Below are positions 17,216 through 25,059 of a DNA stretch of 45,834 nucleotides, in pieces (the stretch's first letter is position 1; each line of letters starts with the position of its first letter). The notes under the pieces were generated by a model, which made no database searches, was not told the origin of the DNA, and worked only from the letters and a program-made list of their open reading frames with translations. The DNA lies in NCBI GenBank assembly GCA_030602185.1, contig JAUWAE010000003.1, positions 1-45,834 on the forward strand, read 5' to 3'. This stretch comes from Comamonadaceae bacterium (GTDB taxonomy: Bacteria > Pseudomonadota > Gammaproteobacteria > Burkholderiales > Burkholderiaceae_C). The position numbers and the translations under genes were made by a program.

Positions 17216-18103
17216 TCAGCCCCACACCTCGGCCAACGCCGCCCAGGCGGCCTCGATGGGCGGCTCGGCGGCGCGTTCGGCCAGGCAAACAAAGCTGAGC
17301 ACACAGTCCAGCGCCACCCGGTCGGCCACCACCAGGCCGCGCGCCTGCGCCTCGCGGATGGCCACCGAATCGCGCACCAGGCTGAGGCCCACGCCGGACC
17401 GCACCAGGTCCAGCATGGACGCTTCCTGGTCCACCTGCGCCACGCGGCGCACGCTCAGGCCCAGCGGCGCCAGCGCCCGCCGCAACAGCCGGTGGTGGGC
17501 GCTGGCCACGGGGGTTTCGATCCACGGCAGGCTGGCCAGACCGCGCCAGTCCTGCCCCAGCACCTGCGGGCCCCAGCCGGCCGGCGCCAGCACGCGGTAG
17601 GTGAAGGGGGTGAGCGCGCGCACCTTGAAGGGGGCGCCAGCGCGCTCCTCGTTCGGGTCGCCCAGGTAAAAGCCCACGTCGAGTTCACCGGCTTCCAGCC
17701 GCGCCAGCACCTCGCCGCTCATGCCCTGGCGCAGCACCGTCTGCAGCTGCGGGGCCGACTCCACCAGCGCTTTCAAAAACGCCCCCAGCCGGGTGAATTC
17801 GGGGTCAAGGATGGTGCCGATGCCCAGCGTGCCGCGCACCTGGGTGTGCAGGCGCTGCGCGGCGCCCACGAATTCGCGCTGGGCTTCCAGCACCTTGTCG
17901 GCCAGCGGCAGCAGCGCGGCGCCATCGGGCGTGAGGCGCATGCCGCGCGGGGTGCGCTCGAACAGGCGCAGATTCAGCCGCTCCTGCAGGGCTTTCACCT
18001 GCAGGCTGACGGCGGGCTGGGTGAGGTGCAGGCGCTCGGCCGCCCGCGACAGGCTGCCCTCGCGGGCCACGGCGGCGAACACGCGCAACGCGGCAATGTC
18101 CAT
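17216..18103 (-). CDS. LysR-family transcriptional regulator
   Basis: A 295-aa LysR regulator. The N-terminal helix-turn-helix is 'REGSLSRAAERLHLTQPAVSLQVKALQ' at about residues 14-40, shown here in outline, followed by 'LFERTPRGMRLTPDG'. A two-lobed effector domain fills the rest. It is divergent from mmsA with 109 nt between starts, the classical arrangement for control of a neighbouring catabolic operon. The intergenic DNA has an AT-rich stretch (18112-18160) suited to LysR T-N11-A boxes, but I could not single one out. The likely target is the mmsA-GMC pair; the effector is unknown. Confidence 0.93.
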   Translation of the reverse strand: MDIAALRVFAAVAREGSLSRAAERLHLTQPAVSLQVKALQERLNLRLFERTPRGMRLTPDGAALLPLADKVLEAQREFVGAAQRLHTQVRGTLGIGTILDPEFTRLGAFLKALVESAPQLQTVLRQGMSGEVLARLEAGELDVGFYLGDPNEERAGAPFKVRALTPFTYRVLAPAGWGPQVLGQDWRGLASLPWIETPVASAHHRLLRRALAPLGLSVRRVAQVDQEASMLDLVRSGVGLSLVRDSVAIREAQARGLVVADRVALDCVLSFVCLAERAAEPPIEAAWAALAEVWG

Positions 18104-18212
18104 GACCCGATATTAAACAAACTTATGCATTACCGCAGAATTTCTCAGTTTTCAAACCCGGCCGGCTCCGCTACAGTGAGGAGCATTGCCATATCTCATC
18201 CTTAGACGAACC

Positions 18213-19730
18213 ATGAGCCAGACCCCCACCCCCATCGGTCATTACATCCAGGGCCAAGTGGCTGCCGGTGCCAGCGGCCGCGCGCAAGACGTGTTCAACC
18301 CCGCCACCGGCGCCGTGACCGGCCGCGTGGCCCTGGCCAGCACGTCGGAAGTGAACACCGCCGTGGCTGCCGCGCACGCCGCCTTCCCGGCCTGGGCCGA
18401 CACCTCGCCGCTGCGCCGCGCGCGCATCATGTTCAAGTTCCTGGAGCTGCTCAACCAGCAACGGGACGACCTGGCCCGCCTGATCACCGCCGAGCACGGT
18501 AAGGTGTTCACCGACGCGCAGGGCGAGGTCACCCGCGGCATCGAGATCGTGGAATTTGCCACCGGCATTCCGCAACTGCTCAAGGGCGACTACACCGAGC
18601 AGGTCTCCACCGGCATCGACAACTGGACCATGCGCCAGCCCCTGGGCGTGGTGGCCGGCATCACGCCGTTCAACTTCCCCGTGATGGTGCCGATGTGGAT
18701 GTTCCCGGTGGCGATTGCCTGCGGCAACACCTTCGTGCTCAAGCCCAGCCCCATTGACCCCTCGCCTTCGCTGTTCATTGCCGACCTGCTCAAGCAGGCC
18801 GGCCTGCCCGACGGCGTGTTCAACGTGGTGCAGGGCGACAAGGAGGCCGTGGACGCGCTGCTGCACCACCCCGACGTGAAGGCGGTGAGCTTCGTCGGCT
18901 CCACCCCGATCGCCAACTACATCTACGAAACCGGTGCGCGCCACGGCAAGCGGGTGCAGGCCCTGGGCGGCGCCAAGAACCACATGGTGGTGATGCCCGA
19001 CGCCGACGTGAACCAGGTGGTGGATGCCCTCATTGGCTCGGCCTACGGTTCGGCCGGCGAGCGCTGCATGGCCATCAGCGTGGCGGTGCTCGTGGGCGAT
19101 GTGGCCGACAAGGTCATGCCCGCCCTGGTGGAGCGCACCAAGGCGCTCAAGGTGCTCAACGGCACCAACCTGGCGGCCGAAATGGGCCCCATCGTCACCG
19201 ACGTGGCGCGCCAGCGCATCAGCGGCTACATCGACGCCGGCGTGCAAGAAGGCGCCCAGCTGCTGGTGGACGGCCGCGGCTTTGACGGCACCCAGGCCGG
19301 CGAGGGCTGTGCCAACGGCTTCTGGCTCGGCGGCACGCTGTTCGACCACGTCACGCCCGAGATGAAGATCTACAAGGAAGAGATCTTTGGCCCAGTGCTG
19401 GCCTGCGTGCGGGTGCCCGACTTCGCCACCGCAGTGCAGCTCATCAACGACCACGAATTCGGCAACGGCACCGCCTGCTTCACCCGCGACGGCAACGTGG
19501 CGCGCGAGTTCGCCCGGCGCATCCAGGTGGGCATGGTGGGCATCAACGTGCCCATTCCGGTGCCCATGGCCTGGCACGGCTTTGGCGGCTGGAAGCGCAG
19601 CCTGTTTGGCGACATGCACGCCTACGGCGAAGAAGGTGTGCGCTTCTACACCAAGCAAAAGAGCGTGATGCAGCGCTGGCCCGAGAGCATCGGCAAAGGC
19701 GCCGAGTTCGTGATGCCCACCTCCAAGTAA
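18213..19730 (+). CDS. mmsA: CoA-acylating methylmalonate-semialdehyde dehydrogenase
   Basis: A 505-aa aldehyde dehydrogenase of the MmsA type, which converts methylmalonate or malonate semialdehyde to propionyl-/acetyl-CoA with NAD and CoA. '[16 protein letters not shown]' contains N154, '[13 protein letters not shown]' the catalytic C285, and '[15 protein letters not shown]' has N256 where ordinary aldehyde dehydrogenases have the general-base Glu, a mark of the CoA-acylating branch. ATG 18213 was chosen because the protein then starts at the family position. A LysR gene diverges upstream, and a GMC oxidoreductase follows 32 nt downstream. The pathway may be valine, inositol or another alcohol-to-acyl-CoA route. 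Confidence 0.94.
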   Translation: MSQTPTPIGHYIQGQVAAGASGRAQDVFNPATGAVTGRVALASTSEVNTAVAAAHAAFPAWADTSPLRRARIMFKFLELLNQQRDDLARLITAEHGKVFTDAQGEVTRGIEIVEFATGIPQLLKGDYTEQVSTGIDNWTMRQPLGVVAGITPFNFPVMVPMWMFPVAIACGNTFVLKPSPIDPSPSLFIADLLKQAGLPDGVFNVVQGDKEAVDALLHHPDVKAVSFVGSTPIANYIYETGARHGKRVQALGGAKNHMVVMPDADVNQVVDALIGSAYGSAGERCMAISVAVLVGDVADKVMPALVERTKALKVLNGTNLAAEMGPIVTDVARQRISGYIDAGVQEGAQLLVDGRGFDGTQAGEGCANGFWLGGTLFDHVTPEMKIYKEEIFGPVLACVRVPDFATAVQLINDHEFGNGTACFTRDGNVAREFARRIQVGMVGINVPIPVPMAWHGFGGWKRSLFGDMHAYGEEGVRFYTKQKSVMQRWPESIGKGAEFVMPTSK

Positions 19731-19762
19731 GCCCGCCCACCACCCACCGAGGAGACAACCCC

Positions 19763-21442
19763 GTGGACCACACCTACGATTACATCGTGGTGGGCGCTGG
19801 CACTGCCGGCTGCCTGCTGGCCAACCGGCTCAGCGCCAACCCGGCACACCGGGTGCTGCTGCTGGAAGCCGGCCCGCCCGACAATTACCACTGGATCCAC
19901 ATCCCGGTGGGCTACCTGTACTGCATCGGCAACCCGCGCACCGACTGGCTCTACCAGACCGAACCCGACGCCGGCCTCAACGGGCGGCGGCTGCGCTACC
20001 CGCGCGGCAAGACGCTGGGTGGCTGCAGCAGCATCAACGGCATGATCTACATGCGCGGCCAGAGCCGCGACTACGACCAGTGGGCGCAGCTGACAGGTGA
20101 CGACGCCTGGCGCTGGGCCAACTGCCTGCCCGACTTCATGGCCCATGAGGACCATTACCGCCTGGACCCCGAACACGACGGCCAAAGCCACCCGGCCTTT
20201 GCGGCGGTGCACGGCAACGGCCGAATGGGCAGCACCGGCGAATGGCGGGTGGAAAAACAGCGCCTGCGCTGGGAGGTGCTCGACGCCTTCGCCCAGGCAG
20301 CCCAGCAGGCCGGCATCCCGGCCAGCAGCGATTTCAACAGCGGCAGCAACGAAGGCGTGGGCTACTTCGAGGTCAACCAGAAAGCCGGCTGGCGCTGGAA
20401 CGCGGCCAAGGCCTTTTTGCGCCCGGTGCGCCACCGGCCCAACCTCGCCGTATGGACCAACGCCCAGGTGAAACGCCTGACGCTGGAAACCGCCGGCGGC
20501 GGCCAGCGCTGCACCGGCGCCGAAGTGGTCAAAGGCGGCCAGACCCTGACCGTGCGGGCGGCCCGTGAAGTGGTGCTGAGCGCCGGGGCCATCGGGTCGC
20601 CACAGATCCTGCAGCTGTCGGGCATTGGGCCGGCCCAGCTGTTGCACCAACACGGCATTGCGGTGCAGGCCGACCTGCCCGGCGTGGGCCGCAACCTGCA
20701 AGACCACCTGCAGATCCGTGCCGTGTTCAAGGTGCAAGGCGTCAAGACCCTCAACACCCTGGCCAACAGCCTGTGGGGCAAGGCCATGATCGGGCTGGAA
20801 TACGCGCTCAAACGCAGCGGCCCCATGAGCATGGCACCCAGCCAGCTCGGCGCCTTCACCCGCAGCTCGCCCGCCCACGAATGGCCCAACGTGGAATACC
20901 ACGTGCAGCCGCTGAGCCTGGACGCCTTTGGCGAGCCCTTGCACCCCTTCCCGGCCTTCACCGCCAGCGTGTGCAACCTCAACCCCAGCAGCCGCGGCAC
21001 GGTGCAGATCCGCAGCCCGCGCTTTGAAGACGCGCCCGCCATCGCGCCCAACTACCTCTCCACCGACGACGACCGCCAGGTCGCTGCCGACAGCCTGCGC
21101 CTGACGCGCCGCATCGTGGCGCAGCCGGCTCTGGCCAAGTACCGGCCCGAGGAGTTCAAGCCCGGGGTGCAGTACCAGAGCGACGAGGACCTGGCCAAGC
21201 TGGCCGGCGACATTGCCACCACCATCTTCCACCCGGTGGGCACCACCGCCATGGGCCGCGACAGCGATCCGATGGCCGTGCTCGACAGCCAGATGCGGGT
21301 GCGAGACGGCCGCGGCGGCCGCATCGCGGGATTGCGCGTGGTGGACGCCGGTGCCATGCCCACCATCACCAGCGGCAACACCAACAGCCCCACACTGATG
21401 ATGGCGGAGAAAGCGGCACGCTGGATGGCGGCGGGGGTTTGA
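19763..21442 (+). CDS. GMC-family FAD alcohol dehydrogenase (choline dehydrogenase/AlkJ-like)
   Basis: A 559-aa glucose-methanol-choline oxidoreductase. The FAD Rossmann motif 'YIVVGAGTAGCLLANRLSA' is at residues ~7-25, the first GMC signature 'RGKTLGGCSSINGMIYMRG' near 84-102, and the second 'GAIGSPQILQLSGIGP' near 277. The C-terminal active site shows the His in 'FHPVGTTAMG' and Asn in 'GNTNSPTLMMAEKAA'. It oxidises a primary alcohol to an aldehyde, which could feed the CoA-acylating MmsA-like enzyme just upstream. The start is GTG at 19763, set by a GAGGAG site at 19749-19753 within ACCGAGGAGACAACCC. Confidence 0.94.
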   Translation: MDHTYDYIVVGAGTAGCLLANRLSANPAHRVLLLEAGPPDNYHWIHIPVGYLYCIGNPRTDWLYQTEPDAGLNGRRLRYPRGKTLGGCSSINGMIYMRGQSRDYDQWAQLTGDDAWRWANCLPDFMAHEDHYRLDPEHDGQSHPAFAAVHGNGRMGSTGEWRVEKQRLRWEVLDAFAQAAQQAGIPASSDFNSGSNEGVGYFEVNQKAGWRWNAAKAFLRPVRHRPNLAVWTNAQVKRLTLETAGGGQRCTGAEVVKGGQTLTVRAAREVVLSAGAIGSPQILQLSGIGPAQLLHQHGIAVQADLPGVGRNLQDHLQIRAVFKVQGVKTLNTLANSLWGKAMIGLEYALKRSGPMSMAPSQLGAFTRSSPAHEWPNVEYHVQPLSLDAFGEPLHPFPAFTASVCNLNPSSRGTVQIRSPRFEDAPAIAPNYLSTDDDRQVAADSLRLTRRIVAQPALAKYRPEEFKPGVQYQSDEDLAKLAGDIATTIFHPVGTTAMGRDSDPMAVLDSQMRVRDGRGGRIAGLRVVDAGAMPTITSGNTNSPTLMMAEKAARWMAAGV

Positions 21443-21507
21443 CGCCACACGCCCGCAACACGACAATTCCCGGGTTATTCCCTATGCCCCAGGCCGGTGC
21501 GCCTGCC

Positions 21508-21651
21508 TAGAATGCAGTCACTCGCAGGTTGCTGGCTCTGTCCAGGCACCTCACGCGAGAGGACCGAGGAGACAACCCAACTCGAACAACACAAGACCTA
21601 GCGTCCTCAGAGATGCAACCATTCAACGCCGGCCCCGTGCCGGCGTTTTCT
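21508..21651 (+). ncRNA. Candidate small RNA ending in an intrinsic terminator
   Basis: Between the convergent GMC and flagellar-like genes is about 220 nt of non-coding DNA. It has a -10-like TAGAAT at 21508-21513, an exact 16-nt copy (21563-21578) of the GMC ribosome-binding region with no gene after it, and a strong terminator at 21625-21651. This would give an RNA of roughly 130 nt. No good -35 was found, so it could also be a relict leader or simply the GMC 3' untranslated region. Confidence 0.3.
21625..21651 (+). terminator. Rho-independent terminator
   Basis: A 9-bp perfect stem (AACGCCGGC, 21625-21633, with GCCGGCGTT, 21639-21647), a 5-nt loop, and a T-rich tail on the plus strand. 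It closes the mmsA-GMC transcript or the candidate small RNA. Confidence 0.85.
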
Positions 21652-21663
21652 TTTGGGGTGGCG

Positions 21664-21960
21664 TCAGGCGCGTTCGTTCAACAGGCTGCCCACGGTGCGG
21701 TCGGCCGTGCGCAACACCTGCAGGTTGGCCTTGTAGGCAAAACTGGCCGACATCTGCTCCACCACTTCCTGCTCCAGGTTCACCCCCGGTCGATCGGCTT
21801 TCTGCACACGGGTCGCCACACCCCCCTCGGGCTGGGACTGGGCCTGCACCTCGTCGCGGCGAAAACCGGGCGTGTTGGCATTCGCCACGTTGTTGGCCGC
21901 GCTGTTCAAGCGCATTTGCGCCGACTGCATGCCCGACTGGGCGATGGATAAAACGTTCAC
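21664..21960 (-). CDS. Flagellar basal-body rod-like protein, short and solitary
   Basis: A 98-aa protein with both ends of a flagellar rod/hook protein and almost nothing between. The N-terminal 'GMQSAQMRLNSAANNVANANTPGFRRDEV' matches the Flg_bb_rod helix with its SANNxANxxTPGF core. The C-terminal 'QMSASFAYKANLQVLRTADRTVGSLLN' matches the Flg_bbr_C helix. The middle domain of FlgC/FlgG is missing. The GTG start at 21960 is supported by GGAG 8 nt upstream; longer reading frames to 22041 lack family similarity. No flagellar genes are near. It may be an accessory rod component or a remnant. Confidence 0.75.
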   Translation of the reverse strand: MNVLSIAQSGMQSAQMRLNSAANNVANANTPGFRRDEVQAQSQPEGGVATRVQKADRPGVNLEQEVVEQMSASFAYKANLQVLRTADRTVGSLLNERA

Positions 21961-22046
21961 TTTGAGTACTCCGCAGACGGGACCAGTGTACGCCCCGAGC
22001 CCTGTCGCGCCAAGCCCCGCGCAGAAAGCCCCCTTGTGCATGCGGT

Positions 22047-22060
22047 TTGATCTGGCTCAA
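22047..22060. promoter_or_regulatory. FNR/ANR-like box upstream of boxB
   Basis: TTGATCTGGCTCAA differs at one of the ten specified positions from the FNR consensus TTGAT-N4-ATCAA. It lies 86 nt before the boxB ATG and 87 nt before the GTG of the divergent flagellar-like gene, a suitable distance for control of either in response to oxygen limitation. Confidence 0.5.
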
Positions 22061-22145
22061 ATCTCGCCCCAGTATTAGGCACGATACTGCACATCGCTTC
22101 CAGAAAAGAAGCATTAAAGTGCACATCAACCACCCTGGAGACCCC

Positions 22146-23636
22146 ATGAGCCAAGAAGACACCCTGATCGAAACCCCCGAGTCCGTTCACAGCGACCGCT
22201 TTGTCGAAGTCAGCTACGACGACGCCATCCCCAACAACGTGGACCTGTCGTCCGACCGGCAGCTGCTCAAGGCGCTGGAAAGCTGGCACCCCGGCTACCT
22301 GGACTGGTGGAAGGACATGGGACCGGACGGCTTCCAGGAAGCCGACGTGTACCTGCGGACCGCCGTGGGCGTGGACCCGGCGGGCTGGGCCAAGTTCGGC
22401 TACGTGAAGATGCCCGAATACCGCTGGGGCATCCTGCTGGCACCCAAGGTGGAAGGCCGCACCATTCCCTGCGGCCGCCACAAGGGCGAGCCGGCCTGGC
22501 AGGAGGTGCCGGGCGAATACCGTTCGCTGCTGCGCCGTCTCATCGTCATCCAGGCCGACACCGAACCCGCTTCCGTAGAACAGCAGCGCTACCTGGGCAA
22601 GACGGCGCCCAGCCTGTACGACATGCGCAACCTGTTCCAGGTGAACGTGGAAGAAGGCCGCCACCTCTGGGCCATGGTGTATCTGCTCGTCAAGTACTTT
22701 GGCAAGGACGGCCGCGAGGAAGCCCAGGCCCTGCTGGAGCGCCGCAGCGGCCAGCAGGACAACCCGCGCATCCTGGGCGCCTTCAACGAGCGCACGCCCG
22801 ACTGGCTGAGCTTCTTCATGTTCACCTACTTCACCGACCGCGACGGCAAGATGCAGCTGGCCGCGCTGGCCGAAAGCGGCTTCGACCCGCTGAGCCGCAG
22901 CTGCCGCTTCATGCTGACGGAAGAGGCGCACCACCTGTTCGTGGGTGAAACCGGCGTGGGCCGCACCATCGAGGCCACCTGCGCCGCGATGCAGAAGGCC
23001 GGCATCACCGACCCGTACGACACCGAAGCCATCCGCAAGCTGGGCGTGGTGGACCTGCCGCTGCTGCAGCGCAAGGCCAACTTCCACATGAGCGTGACGC
23101 GCGACCTGTTCGGCTCCGAGATCTCCTCCAACGCCGCCGACGCCTTCAGCGCCGGGCTCAAGGGCCGCTTCAACGAAGCCAACCTGAAGGACGACCACGA
23201 ACTGCAGAACGACACCTACGCCGTGGAGCGCGTGGTGGACGGCCAGCTGGTGACCGAAGATGTGCCCGCCCTGCGCGCCATCAACAGCCGCCTGCTGGAC
23301 GACTACATCGCCGACTGCCAGGGGGGCATCGACCGCTGGAACAAGACGATCGAGAAGTACGGCATCGACTTCCGCATCCGCCAGCCGCACAAGGGCTTCA
23401 ACCGCCGCATCGGCGAGTTCGCCGGCCACCGCATCAGCCCCGACGGCCGACTGCTCACCGAAGCCGAATGGGCGGCCGGCCAGGGCGAGTGGCTGCCGAA
23501 CGACGCCGACATGGCCTTCATCAACTCGCTGATGCAGCCCTGCCACAAGCCGGGCGAGTACGCCAGCTGGATCGCCCCGCCCCGCATGGGCATCAACCAG
23601 CAGCCGGTGGACTACGAGTACGTGAAGATCGACTGA
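22146..23636 (+). CDS. boxB: Benzoyl-CoA 2,3-epoxidase subunit B
   Basis: A 496-aa diiron oxygenase component that, with the reductase BoxA, converts benzoyl-CoA to its 2,3-epoxide in the aerobic box pathway. The two iron-binding helix motifs are seen as 'VEEGRHLWAMVY' (E170, H173) and 'TEEAHHLFVGETG' (E260, H263); E140 is a plausible further ligand. The 'RDLFGSEISSNAADAFSAGLKGR' region and the C-terminal 'INQQPVDYEYVKID' also fit BoxB. The ATG at 22146 is preceded by GGAG. Length is slightly above the usual ~475 aa. boxA, boxC and the benzoate-CoA ligase are not within this window, so it depends on partners encoded elsewhere or acts on another substrate. Confidence 0.93.
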   Translation: MSQEDTLIETPESVHSDRFVEVSYDDAIPNNVDLSSDRQLLKALESWHPGYLDWWKDMGPDGFQEADVYLRTAVGVDPAGWAKFGYVKMPEYRWGILLAPKVEGRTIPCGRHKGEPAWQEVPGEYRSLLRRLIVIQADTEPASVEQQRYLGKTAPSLYDMRNLFQVNVEEGRHLWAMVYLLVKYFGKDGREEAQALLERRSGQQDNPRILGAFNERTPDWLSFFMFTYFTDRDGKMQLAALAESGFDPLSRSCRFMLTEEAHHLFVGETGVGRTIEATCAAMQKAGITDPYDTEAIRKLGVVDLPLLQRKANFHMSVTRDLFGSEISSNAADAFSAGLKGRFNEANLKDDHELQNDTYAVERVVDGQLVTEDVPALRAINSRLLDDYIADCQGGIDRWNKTIEKYGIDFRIRQPHKGFNRRIGEFAGHRISPDGRLLTEAEWAAGQGEWLPNDADMAFINSLMQPCHKPGEYASWIAPPRMGINQQPVDYEYVKID

Positions 23637-24917
23637 TCAGGCGCGGCGATTGAGCAGGGCGTGCAGGAGGATGGCCCCGAAAGTGGCCGTCCCGATGCCG
23701 CCCAGCGCGAAGTCGCCGAACTTGAGGGTGTAATCGCCCGTGCCCAGCACCAGGGTGATGGCCGCGACCAGCAGGTTCTTGTTGTCGGAGAAGTCCACCT
23801 TGTTGTCCACCCAGATCTTGGCGCCGGCAATGGCGATCAGGCCGAACACCACGATGGACACGCCCCCCATGACGGCCAGCGGAATGGCCTGGATGACGGC
23901 GCCGAACTTGGGGCTGAACCCCAGCAGGATGGCCATGGCACCGGCCACCACGAAGATGGCGGTGGAGTAGATCTTGGTCGCGGCCATCACGCCGATGTTC
24001 TCGGCGTAGGTGGTCACACCGGTGCCTCCGGCGCTGCCGGCCACCATGGTGGCGACGCCATCGCCCATGAAGGCGCGGCCCATGTAGATGTCGAGGTTCT
24101 TGCCGGTCATGGCCGTCACGGCCTTGATGTGCCCCAGGTTCTCGGCCACCAGGATGATGGCCACCGGCGCGATGAGCAACATGGCGTTGGCGCTGAACAC
24201 CGGCGCACTGAAGTTGGGCATGCCGATCCAGGCCGCATTGGCGATGCCGCTCAAGTCCAGGGGTTTGCCCAGGCCCATGCCATTGGTCAGCACCGCGTAC
24301 ACCACGCTGGCCACGATCAACCCCATGAGGATGAGCAGGCGTTGCACCATGCCCTTGGTGAACACCGCCACCAGCGCCACGCTCACGAAGGTGATGCCCT
24401 GCATCCAGGCATCGAACCCGGTGGGCGCCATGTTCTTGATCGGGATGTGCGCCAGGTTCAGGCCGATGACGGCCACCACCGAGCCGGTCACCACCGGCGG
24501 CATGAAGCGCTCAATCCAGCCGGTGCCGATGGCCTGCACGATGGCCCCGATGATGAAGTACAGCAGGCCACAGGCAATGATGCCGCCCAGCGCCACACCG
24601 ATGTTGGCGTTGGGCCCCTGCCCGGCGTAGCCGCTGGCCGCGATCACCACGCCAATGAAGGCAAAGCTGGAGCCGAGGTAGCTGGGCACCTTGCCGCCGG
24701 TCATGACGAAGAAGATGAGCGTGCCGATGCCGCTCATCAGGATGGCGACGTTGGGGTCGAAGCCCATAAGGATGGGCGCCAGCACCGTGGCGCCGAACAT
24801 GGCGATCAGGTGCTGCACGCCCATCACGGCCGTCTGGGGCCAGGGCAGGCGCTCGTCGGGGCCGATGACGCCGCCGGCCTGCAGCGCCGCGTCGGATTTT
24901 TCTGTCCACTGGAACAT
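23637..24917 (-). CDS. uraA: Uracil/xanthine permease (NCS2 family)
   Basis: A 426-aa nucleobase transporter with about 14 hydrophobic segments. Diagnostic parts are 'LPWPQTAVMGVQHLIAMFGATVL' at the N-terminus, 'IPLAVMGGVSIVVFGLIA', and 'AGSAGGTGVTTYAENIGVMA', the NCS2 signature loop with TTYAENIG as in uracil permeases. It imports uracil with protons. The ATG at 24917 has GAGGAG 10 nt upstream. It is convergent with boxB; the two stop codons abut with no intergenic base, so a shared terminator inside coding sequence or a Rho-dependent end must be used. Confidence 0.93.
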   Translation of the reverse strand: MFQWTEKSDAALQAGGVIGPDERLPWPQTAVMGVQHLIAMFGATVLAPILMGFDPNVAILMSGIGTLIFFVMTGGKVPSYLGSSFAFIGVVIAASGYAGQGPNANIGVALGGIIACGLLYFIIGAIVQAIGTGWIERFMPPVVTGSVVAVIGLNLAHIPIKNMAPTGFDAWMQGITFVSVALVAVFTKGMVQRLLILMGLIVASVVYAVLTNGMGLGKPLDLSGIANAAWIGMPNFSAPVFSANAMLLIAPVAIILVAENLGHIKAVTAMTGKNLDIYMGRAFMGDGVATMVAGSAGGTGVTTYAENIGVMAATKIYSTAIFVVAGAMAILLGFSPKFGAVIQAIPLAVMGGVSIVVFGLIAIAGAKIWVDNKVDFSDNKNLLVAAITLVLGTGDYTLKFGDFALGGIGTATFGAILLHALLNRRA

Positions 24918-25059
24918 GGGGTTCTCACTCCTCGAAGGTTGATTGGTGGCGAGATTCTGCCTGCGCGCCCCAGCTTGGGGCAAGTTTCGCGTCAGCTTTG
25001 ACGCCGACGCGATAGCCGCCGGGCCAACCATGCGAATAATGTGCCCACCGGAGACACGC

